From Isoetes taiwanensis (Eukaryota; Streptophyta; Lycopodiopsida; Isoetales; Isoetaceae), in NCBI GenBank assembly GCA_021234155.1, contig JAJEKV010000060.1, forward strand, positions 7,898,323-7,962,322: a stretch of DNA of 64,000 nt, read 5' to 3'. Of the stretch, positions 56,148 through 64,000 are shown piece by piece (position 1 is the first letter of the stretch; each line of letters starts with the position of its first letter). The notes below the pieces were generated by a model. It saw only the letters and a program-made list of their open reading frames with translations. It was not told the DNA's origin and made no database searches. Made by a program: the position numbers and the translations under genes.

Positions 56148-58076
56148 ATGGTGTCTTCTAGGGCCCGACCACATATCGATGCCACAGTTCCGAGCAGTGG
56201 CAGGCCAACGGCAGTGGCTAGCAAAGGGGTTTGTATGTCCAAAGCCAAGAAGAAAGGGGTAGCAGCTAGCGGATCTGCACCTGCAATGCCAAGGAGACCA
56301 AGAAAGCGAGGGCAATGGACGGAGGAAGAGATGTCGACCGCACTTGATGAGGTAAGTGAAAATTGGATTTCAATTAGAGAGGCATCTAGACGGTCAGACA
56401 TACTAGAGTCTTCCATTAGGGATTGGCTGTATGGGCGGATTTTCAAGAAGAATGCAAGGCATTTCCAGATCCTGACACCAGCCCAAGAAAAGGAATTGGT
56501 TGATTGGGCAATAGGCAGGGCAGAGCAGGGAATGGGTATGACTTTGGCTGCTGTAAAGGAGCGTGCAGCCGAGATGGCAAGGGAGGGTAATTTGGCCTTT
56601 GATGGTGTGCCAGGGAGCAAATGGTGGAAGCTTTTCAAGCAAAGGCACCCTTAGGACTGCCGAAACATTGGAGGTTTCACGTTCCAGGGCAATGAATCAA
56701 GCCAACTTGGATGGCTTCTACACAGGGCTGAAAGAAGTGCATGATGAGTTTAGCTTTTTCCCCTCAAGAATTTGGAATGCAGACGAGACAAGGATCCAAG
56801 CTGGGAAAGTAAAGGGTTTGAGGATAATTGCCAGGAAAGGGGATAATAGGGTTAGCGAGCTAGTGATGAATACAAGGGAATGGGTAACTATTTTAGTGTG
56901 TGTCAATGCAGAAGGGTTCAGGCTGCCTAATCTTTATATTTTCAAGGGTACAAGGATGAGGCAAGACAACATAGCAAGGTATGAAGAGGGAGCAATTCAG
57001 GCAGTGCAGCAATCAGCTTGGATGATCACTGAATTGTTCAAGTCATGGCTATCTCATTTTCAGTCTAGAGTCCCTGGAGGGTGTCACCTGATCAACCTCA
57101 TCTCATATTGCTGGATGGCCATGGTAGCCATGTGGAACTGGATGTCATCCTTGTTGCCAAAGAGATGGGCATACATTTTGCCCTACTACCTGCTCATACA
57201 TCACATAGGCTACAACCACTAGACATATCTTGTTTTGCACCATTCAAAGCTGCATTCAAAAGACTAAGAGCAGACTATATAGTGAGGAAGGGTGGGACTG
57301 AACCAAAGAGGGAAGACATAGCTGAACTCATTTCCCAGGCCATTGCAGCTAGTCTATCAGTCTCCAACATAAAGGCAGGTTTCATGGCAACTGGAATATG
57401 GCCATTTAACCCAACAAAAGTGGTTCCTGGAAGGGAAGGATCAAGGTTTGCAAGGGAAGACGTGTATGTGCCAGCACCACCCATTGGACAACCATCAAAT
57501 GAGGTTGTAGATGAACATGAGAATGTTGTACCTAATATCTTGCATGAACCATTGGAGCAATTCGAGGGCTGTGTGCAGGGCATGGATATGAAAACCAATG
57601 TTGTAGAGGGTTACAACATGCAAGAAGTGGATCTACAATGGGAAGAGCATGTCCAGGCATCACGTGAACATGCTGGTGCTACACATGGGACCATGCAGCA
57701 GGTCCTCCTACAGCAGGGTGTAGAAAACGATTGGGCCAAAGTTCACAGGTCCAAGCAGAGCCAAGTACACAAAAAGACATCCTCGAGAAGGAGGGGCATT
57801 GCTCCTAATCTGCATGATAGAGTTCATATCAGCAGTGATGGCTTCTGCCAAGCTCTTGGAGCAGAGAAGACAAGAAGGGAAGAGGCTGAAAGGCTTAAGA
57901 GGGAGCAGGTAGCCCTCAAGAAGATTAAGGCAGCAAAGAGGAGGGTAGAGAAAGAGGAGGCTAGCAGAAGGACTGCTACAAACAGGGCAGAAAGGGAGAG
58001 TAGAAAGCAAGCAGAGGCCTTGTATGAGGCCTCCACTAAGAGGCTGAGGGATTTCATGTATCCAGCAGGCCAATAA
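56148..58076 (+). pseudogene. pogo/Tigger-like transposase, two frameshifts
   Basis: Three frames encode one protein of about 640 aa. 56148-56654 has two DNA-binding helix-turn-helix units: psq-type (WTEEEMSTALDEV, ISIREASRRSDILESSIRDW) and CENP-B-type (LTPAQEKELVDWAIGRAEQG, GVPGSKWWKLFKQRHP). 56655-57080 has the first catalytic Asp in IWNADETRIQAG. 57081-58076 has the second in HLILLDGHGSHVELDVI and the third in SHRLQPLDISCFAPFKAAFK, followed by NIKAGFMATGIWPFNP and a long basic coiled C-terminus (RREEAERLKREQVALKKIKA). This is the DDE_1 family of Tc1/mariner-like pogo elements. Frames break at about 56650 (small deletion) and about 57078 (one base). The catalytic residues themselves remain. 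Terminal inverted repeats were not identified. Confidence 0.9.
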
Positions 58077-58141
58077 GAATTTGGGCTGTATTTGGGGATT
58101 TCATGTATCCAGCAGGCCAATAAGAATTTGGGCTGTATTTG
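58048..58141. repeat. 47-bp tandem duplication over the transposase stop
   Basis: GGGATTTCATGTATCCAGCA runs to GGGCTGTATTT and is repeated immediately (58048 and 58095). The unit contains the last codons and the TAA stop of the transposase frame, so the duplicate adds a second copy of the terminus in the 3' flank. Confidence 0.9.
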
Positions 58142-58144
58142 GTT

Positions 58145-58765
58145 GCCAGAGACCATTGAACGAGGCTGCAAAGCAAAGGAGGCCGGCTATTAGGCTCAGC
58201 CTGAAAGGCAGACATGGTTTAAGTCCTACTCATTGCAGTGCATCTAGACCTAATGTGGATGAGGATAATTCTGAGGCCTATGTTCCGAGCAGCTAACCAA
58301 ACAACCTACTAGAGACACAGGATGTGGAGTGCAGTCTCGAAGACACTCACTTACATGAGGGAGACGAGGTCAACCCCCATTCAATCAGCATAGAAGGGTG
58401 TATTCCTTTGGTCAAACCTACAGCAAACAAGGTAAGCAACATTAGGAGACCCTTGAAGAGATGGGATCTTGCCAGCAGTCAAAGACAGTTCAACCCTCTT
58501 GCACGCTCCTTGAGGATGGACACACAAGGGTGGATTAACTATGCTGCAGCCAAGGGTAAAAGCACGCTGTGGTGTATCAAAAACACGCATTTTGACGCCA
58601 CCTTTGTGGTAGAATCGGGCGGTGCATACCGAAGCGGAGATTGCGGGAGTGCGAATTAATGAGCGTCGGCTATTTTGAATTTTATGCCACGTCATTGTCC
58701 CTCATTTTGAATTAAGAAATAATCACCTCTTCTTCTGTTTTTTTGCCGCTTCTTGCCGATTGAAC
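58145..58765. other. transposon 3' flank, no gene recognised
   Basis: A 111-codon plus-strand frame (58324-58659) has no known family. It may still belong to the pogo-like element, whose end is undefined. Confidence 0.35.
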
Positions 58766-58769
58766 CCTA

Positions 58770-61700
58770 ATGGAGTCAGAATTGAATGCCACTGGTTACA
58801 CGATGAAATCTCTCCTCAAACAAGAGATTGTGCCCCATGAAGATCTAAAGAAGCTTTGGGATGACAGAGTTCCAAATAAATCTGGCTACATGTATTTTCC
58901 CCCAAATGTTTTGTTCAAACTGAAAAATTAAGGCATATGTTTTCTTGTACAGGTTGAAGAAGCTGAGCAATGAACAATACAAAGAGTTCATGCAAATTTA
59001 CAAAAGAATTACAGGGAAGCCACATACATGGGGTGGAATGGCTCCTAGAACCTGGGAAGTGGCTTATTATCTGCATATAAAGGGGGAGGCTGTTAATTGG
59101 AAGAGCTTCTCGGATTATTACAAAACTCTCGATGAGAAAGCAGAGGCCAGTTCTTCTAGACCCAAGAGAAAGCATAGGCAAATCCAACCTGACCAGGAGG
59201 AAAATAGTAAAAGTGACAGGGATGATGAAGATGATAGAGAAAAAATCAAATCAGGTTCCTCTAGACCACACATTCAATCTGAACTCACAATCAAAACAGA
59301 AAAGCAGAGCAATGTTCTGAGACCAAAACATGCCATTGCAGGTATGTTCAATTATTAGTTGTGTTACAACAGAAAAAAATTTCAAGCTTGACCTAGATTG
59401 TTTCTATCAACACAGAAAAGGTAACCTCAAATCCACTTCAAGAATCAGGTATGTCTGCTACCATTTTGCATCATGTTGGCTGTATTGTCATGTTGTGTCT
59501 CTATGATGCCATCTCTGGGGCATTTCGTGCAATGGATGCCAGAATGATAGATGAGGTATGTGTGGTCTGGTGAGTGGTAAGTTGTTGGCATCCACCATGT
59601 CCCACACCACATCCCACCATCTCCCACCACTACACTCTACCATCTCCCACCACCGCATTCCACCATGTCCCACACCACACCCCTCCACCACACTCCACCA
59701 CCATCACCACACTCCACCACCATCACCACACTCCACCACCACCACACCACACCACCGCACTCCACCATGTCCCACACCACACCCCTCCACCACACTCCAC
59801 CACCACCACACTCCTCCACCACCACCACACTCCACCACCACCACCACCACACCACACCACCACACTCCACCATGTCCCACACCACAATCCACCACCACCA
59901 CACTCCACCACCACCACCACACCCCACCACCACCACACCACCACTATCACACCCCACCACCATACTCCACCATGTCCCACACCACACTCCACCATCACCA
60001 CACTCCATCACCACCACACCACACCACATACCCCACCACCACCACCAAATCCCACCACCACACCCCACCACCACCACACACCACCACACTTTACCACCCT
60101 GCACAATGTCCCACCACTCCTTGCTACCACCACAGCGTGTTGTGTGGTGTGTATTGTGCAGCGTATGTTGTGTGGTGTGTGGTATGTGGTGGTGTGTAGA
60201 GAGTACCTTGTGTTGTGTGTTGTGTGATTGTGGTCTTCCATCAGTACGTGGCTTACTATATTAGGAGACTGACATATACGTAGTGTTTTGTTTTGCAGAC
60301 TATGGCAGACTTGTGAAGGAATGGTTGGCTGCAACATCAGCTAGGTTTGATAGATGCAAGCAACGATTGCAAGCAAACGAGGATAGGAAAAATGATATCA
60401 AAAGAAAGATTGAGTTGATGGAGCATAAAGCATCAGAAATTAGAGCTGATTTACACAGATGGCAATCAATCATGACAGCAAATCCGAAAGCAGCAGAGGG
60501 TGTTCGGGTTGTAAGCGAACTAAAGGATGAAGAGCTAAATGGTACAGTGTTGTTTGGGCTGAATCAATTAAATAAGGAACTAGCAGAAACTGAAATTGAG
60601 CTAAAGGCATGTGAAGACTTACTGCTGGAGCTGCAACCTCGAATGCAAAGATTTGAGATTTTTTCTGAGCGTAGTGGTCATGACACTCCTTTAGATCCTG
60701 CACTTCCAATGCTGTCTAAGGTAGAAGAAGAGGGTGATGAAGGTTGTCCATTTTGTGGACGTTGTCTGAAATGGGAGGGTAAAATGTTGCCAGTTGTGAT
60801 AGCAGAATGCAGTCACCAGTATCACATTCCATGTCTATCACACCATTTGAGGTAAATATTATCATCTTTAACCCTCGCCTAAAGACTCTATTGATTTTGA
60901 ATTTGTTTTGCAGACACTCTAGAACCTGCTGCAGCCCCAGTTGTGCCCACATTATAACTGAGACATGGCTTTTGGCTTTTGGTGTTCGAGTGGTACCACA
61001 AGAATCAATAGACACAAGTAAGTGCCTTAACTAATGTTTACTGACGTTGTCACATGTCTACTGACTTAGTGTTTGCAGAATTGCAGAAATTTGAGACCAA
61101 GGATATCCAACAGTTATCCACGCCTCGATCAGTGTTGAGACTGCAAGATACCTCCAGGGTGTACCTAGAATTCATCCCATTTGATACTTCTAAGTCAATC
61201 CCAGCTGCTGACAGCGTGGAGACTCCAAAACAAAATTTGGATAGTGAACTGAATGCAGTCGTATCAAATAAGTACCAATGCCACATACATGATTTATTTT
61301 CTTGTATTTTTCTGTGGTCTTCCTCATTTCAATTATGTTACAGAGCTAAATGCTACTGCAACTGGAAGCCATCACGAAAAGATTCCTAGTGCATCTATTT
61401 TAGGGGAGAAAATTAATTCCCTTGAGATTCATTCTGCACGGGATTCTTCACCAGAAAAAAGTTTTGGTGCTGAACATGAGCCAAATGCGGTGCAGATGAT
61501 GAAGTTGACAAAGAAACCCCAGATCCTGGACAAGATGCAGACTGCTGAACGAGTCCAATACAACCTCAACCAAGAAAAACTAAGAGGTTGACTGAAATTC
61601 TCCTTGTTCTGGATTTTAATGGGGTTTTAGGCAAGTTTTATGACTTGAAAGAGAGGATCCCTGCATCGGCCGAGCCAGAAGTGACCCTCCGGAAATTGAA

Positions 61701-62166
61701 CCTTCAAAAGGCAGCAGTTTCCAGGCCTGGATTACAGGAGTTCTTAGAATGGTGTACATCAAAATTTGAGATTGCATTGTGGTCCAGCATGACTAAGAGT
61801 AATGTTGACTTGTTGATGAGAAAGTTGCTACAGGAATATAAGGGCAGATTTCTTTTTATTTGGAATCAGGATGACTGCACTAACACAAAATTAAAAGTGG
61901 TTAATAAGCCAATTTTCCTTAAGGATATGTCCAAAGTGTACCAGAAATACTGGAAATACCAAGTGAAAAACACATTGTTGATAGATGACAGCAGATATAA
62001 GGGTTGTGCCAACCAGCCGAACACAATGATATGTCCAAATAGTTTTGCTCCCGACAGGTTGGATTCCAATTTCTTTTTGGAGCAACTCAAACCATGGCTG
62101 GAAGGACTTCTGGCTGCGGAAAGTGTGCCAGCTTATGTGAAGGAACATCAAATGTGGAACATGTAG
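58770..62166 (+). pseudogene. coiled-coil, RING-H2-like and FCP1/NIF-type HAD gene, apparently broken
   Basis: Exons: 1 from the ATG at 58770 (MESELNATGYTMKSLLKQEI; end uncertain); 58953-59341; 59416-59448; 60299-60851; 60914-61017; 61079-61260; 61346 onward; terminal coding to 62166. Internal junctions are GT-AG with closing phases. Exon 4 encodes a coiled coil (RCKQRLQANEDRKNDIKRKI, LNKELAETEIELKACEDLLL) and, with exon 5, a RING-H2-like finger (CPFCGRC, AECSHQYHIPC, CCSPSC). The terminal part is an FCP1/NIF HAD domain: LLVLDFNGVLG, FLEWCTSKFEIALWSSMTKS, NTLLIDDSRYKG. The second Asp of the DxDxT motif is Asn, so phosphatase activity is doubtful; this variation occurs in plant FCP1-like proteins. 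The exon-7 frame ends at 61591. The HAD frame, traced upstream, meets a TGA at 61546, above which it again looks coding (DDEVDKETPDPGQDAD). So a frameshift and a nonsense mutation are likely. An AATAAA lies at 62204. Confidence 0.6.
59595..60235. repeat. intronic CCACCA-rich minisatellite with complementary GTGTGGTG tract
   Basis: About 520 bp (59595-60110) consist of CCACCACAC-type repeats with a recurring CCACCATGTCCCACACCACA unit. From 60136 to 60235 the composition reverses to GTGTGGTGTG. The two tracts are complementary, so the unspliced transcript could fold on itself. All reading frames are open across it because stops are rare in this composition; none should be taken as genes. Confidence 0.9.
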
Positions 62167-62219
62167 GATTCTGAAGTGATACGAAGACAGAATTTTACTA
62201 CAAAATAAAGATCACAGAA

Positions 62220-62803
62220 TGTAAACAATCAACAAATAATTTCAGAATCCAGCCTTCACGGCTATGCTCTCCACCCAACCAGGTCCAGTTGCCTCCACAA
62301 TCACATCCATAAGTTCAACACAAGCTCCATAGCTCTAACTGCAGGCGAGGCAAATGATTACTCTAAGACTCAATCGAAAGTTCTCTATCTGAAATAAGAG
62401 GATCCGATACTTTTATAACACAGATTGGCCTTTTTCCGGAATGACCTTTTACCAACACGAAAATATCTTAACAAAGGCAATCAATCATTCAATCAAGGTT
62501 TCGACTTAAAAATATCAGAGATTCGCCCTTTTGGCAGGGCCGAATCTGCATTTTTGTCCAGTTCTGGGAGATCAGAGATGATCTCGAGCCGTTTCTACTG
62601 GAAGAAGTCTCCGCGACCTGTAATCAGCCGCAATCACATATTTTAAATTTCATAATCAATGGTTCTTTGAAGGGTTTATTGCCTAACATAACCCAAGCAT
62701 TTAAAATCATAACTTAAGATCTAGTCTACCCTTGACACACTAATTACTAGTTTTAAGTCTGGATGCGTTGGCCTGAACCGCTCCCCCGAGCACCACCATA
62801 TCA
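62220..62803 (-). mobile_element. Ty3/gypsy-like 3' LTR
   Basis: On the minus strand the polypurine-rich CCCGGGAAGGGGAGGAAT is followed by TGATATGGTGGTGCTCGG, an LTR start, at 62803. The preceding GGAGGACGATCAA ... GGGGAGGAA parallels the sequence before the LTR at 10393. The outer end is tentatively TGTTTACA at 62220, giving about 584 bp with TG...CA ends. It would sit 54 bp beyond the FCP1-like stop codon. The second LTR is outside the window. Confidence 0.55.
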
Positions 62804-62860
62804 ATTCCTCCCCTTCCCGGGATTGATCGTCCTCCATCAAGGAATTATATGGCAAATTTT

Positions 62861-63080
62861 ACCACAACCAAATCCATGGTTGCAACCCTAGTTGAATCCT
62901 CAACTAGAAATATTTACCACAACCAAGTCTATGGTTGCAACCCTAGTTGGTTCCTCAACTAGAAATATTTACCACAACCAAGTCCATGGTTGCAATCCTA
63001 GTTGATTCCTCAACTAGAAATATTTACCACAACCAAGTCCATGGTTGCAACCCTGATTGAATCCACAATCAGAAATATTC
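62861..63080. repeat. 55-bp tandem repeat, four copies
   Basis: ACCACAACCAAGTCCATGGT heads each unit at 62861, 62916, 62971 and 63026. Each unit ends with a small hairpin (CTAGTTGA ... TCAACTAG; in the fourth, CTGATTGA ... CAATCAG, where both arms changed together). It lies between gag and the polypurine tract of the retroelement. Confidence 0.92.
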
Positions 63081-63224
63081 AAGTCCAGCCCTTTAGGCTA
63101 AAATTTTTCCTTATACACTTAAACAATTAACAATGAAACCAACATCTATGCTGCAGACATAGTTGTTGTGTTTAAACCTTAAAAATTTACCCTAATATCC
63201 TTCATGGAGCTACCATTTAACAAC

Positions 63225-64000
63225 CTATTTTAAATAGGCAATTTGCAGTTTTCCCCTTTCCTTTTGTACTTCGTCGGCAAAAGTTACTTGCTTATTCGTT
63301 TTGGCACTTGACTCGGCCAGTTGCTCTTCCACCTGCGTCATTTGAGCCGAAGGTCCGCCAGAACGAAGATTTGATCTATACTCAACTCTGCCTGATTCCC
63401 TTCGCTCCTCCCGATTACCCCGGTCATTCTGATCTCTTTTTGCATTTAACTTTGGGCAAGATGTGGTCCTCCGCAGTAATAACACCCACTTTTCTTGAAT
63501 GAAGACCTGTCAGACTGATTATCCCACTTTGTTTTCCGAGCTTGGTCTTGATTATCACCCGTACTTGCTCTAGACCTTTTATTTCCTTTATCAGAACTCT
63601 TGCTATTGTTTGCTTTCTCATTGCTTGTCTTGTCATTGCCTTTGTCCTCGGGATATCCATCGCATATACTACAATTTATAAAGTCAGAATTTAACTTCCT
63701 TTCCGCAACTATTGCTTTCTTTGTTGCTTCCTCCAAAGACTGAGGATCTATAAAACATAATTCTGCGTACAAGGAATTTTTGAGTCCCGCTATATATTTA
63801 CGTAATAATTCCTTCTCACTTAACCCGTCCATTTGAGTGGACAAATACTGAAACTTCGATGTGTACTGATAAACTGATTCATGATCACTTTGCTTGAATA
63901 AATCCCATTCTTGTTTGACATCATTATAATAATTAGCTGCCAAATTGTAACCTTCAAAAGCTTCCTTGAAGTTCTTCCATGTCAAAATCTTTGGATCCAT
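63225..64000 (-). mobile_element. Ty3/gypsy gag, continuing beyond the window
   Basis: The minus-strand frame from 64000 to 63446 encodes a Retrotrans_gag domain (ILTWKNFKEAFEGYNLAANY, EWDLFKQSDHESVYQYTSKF, LSEKELLRKYIAGLKNSLYA) and the start of a zinc knuckle, GCYYCGGPHLAQS. The knuckle's last cysteine is in another frame (63485-63225, SCPKLNAKRDQNDRGN) after a small deletion. The product would coat retroelement RNA. Protease, RT and integrase do not follow; instead come the 55-bp repeats, polypurine tract and LTR. Confidence 0.88.

Noticed and set aside
55763-56638. Minus-strand and alternative plus-strand frames around the transposase start, including 55786-56262
   Set aside because: They overlap the pogo-like transposase in other frames and show no domain; GC-rich composition keeps them open.
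59558-60264. Long open frames on both strands encoding His/Pro/Thr- or Trp/Val/Gly-rich proteins
   Set aside because: They arise from the CCACCA minisatellite, which lacks stops in every frame; the splice sites at 59448 and 60299 place the tract in an intron.
62861-63080. Regular repeats with hairpins resembling a CRISPR array
   Set aside because: The 55-bp units are contiguous with no unique spacers and lie inside a retroelement in a plant genome.

Overview
This window is nuclear DNA of a land plant. The main evidence is a complete multi-exon gene for the plant-type fusion of an NAD(P)HX epimerase (YjeF-N) domain with pyridoxamine/pyridoxine 5'-phosphate oxidase (PPOX1 type). It is supported by a PDR-type ABCG transporter relic, a late-embryogenesis-abundant-like gene behind ABRE/RY promoter motifs, GT-AG introns of plant size, and plant families of Ty3/gypsy, Ty1/copia, L1-type LINE, pogo-like and Helitron elements. 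I cannot place the clade from sequence alone.

Layout. 1-1000: broken ABCG/PDR transporter (-). 1000-9400: gene-poor, with a Helitron 3' end near 2953 and several local tandem duplications (3922-4140, 5508-6960, 8440-9030). 9420-12545: 5'-truncated Ty3/gypsy remnant (-) with a recognisable polypurine tract and LTR edge. 12545-15740: no recognised gene apart from one candidate small secreted peptide. 15745-21000: nested repeats, namely an 820-bp repeat present twice, each copy ending in a hairpin, and a 4.3-kb segment bounded by inverted arms of about 130 bp that stops 45 bp beyond the PPOX1 stop codon. 21044-25503: PPOX1 (-), 14 exons modelled, all splice phases closed. 25500-29200: repeats, including two diverged units that each carry a foldback hairpin. 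29200-30290: Ty1/copia 3' fragment (+). 30855-32413: two-exon organelle-targeted LEA-like gene (-). 33148-33369: lone exon of a YchF/OLA1-like GTPase (+).

36780-42173: a LINE (+) with ORF1, endonuclease, reverse transcriptase and zf-RVT regions, cut by a 557-bp inverted-repeat element at 40421-40977. 42480-42600: tRNA-derived SINE. 45664-47179: an intact seven-exon serine hydrolase of the FSH family (-) with a complete catalytic triad. 48053-48464: foldback element. 49320-53790: a diverged inverted-repeat pair enclosing an old, decayed LINE (-) of the same family as the first. 56148-58079: pogo/Tigger-like transposase with two frameshifts. 58770-62166: an intron-containing gene joining a coiled coil, a RING-H2-like finger and an FCP1/NIF-type HAD domain, with apparent lesions before the HAD part and a CCACCA-rich intron. 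62220-64000: 3' part of a Ty3/gypsy-like element (-) with gag, four 55-bp repeats, polypurine tract and LTR, and no pol between.

The host genes have no obvious shared pathway. PPOX1 serves vitamin B6 salvage and NAD(P)HX repair, the LEA-like gene desiccation tolerance, and the FSH hydrolase ester hydrolysis. Most of the interest lies in the repeats: several unrelated-looking loci share short perfect hairpins and a GATAACGCC / GGCGTTAT edge motif, which suggests a family of non-coding foldback elements. All exon coordinates come from reading splice sites and phases by eye. No alignment or transcript data were available.
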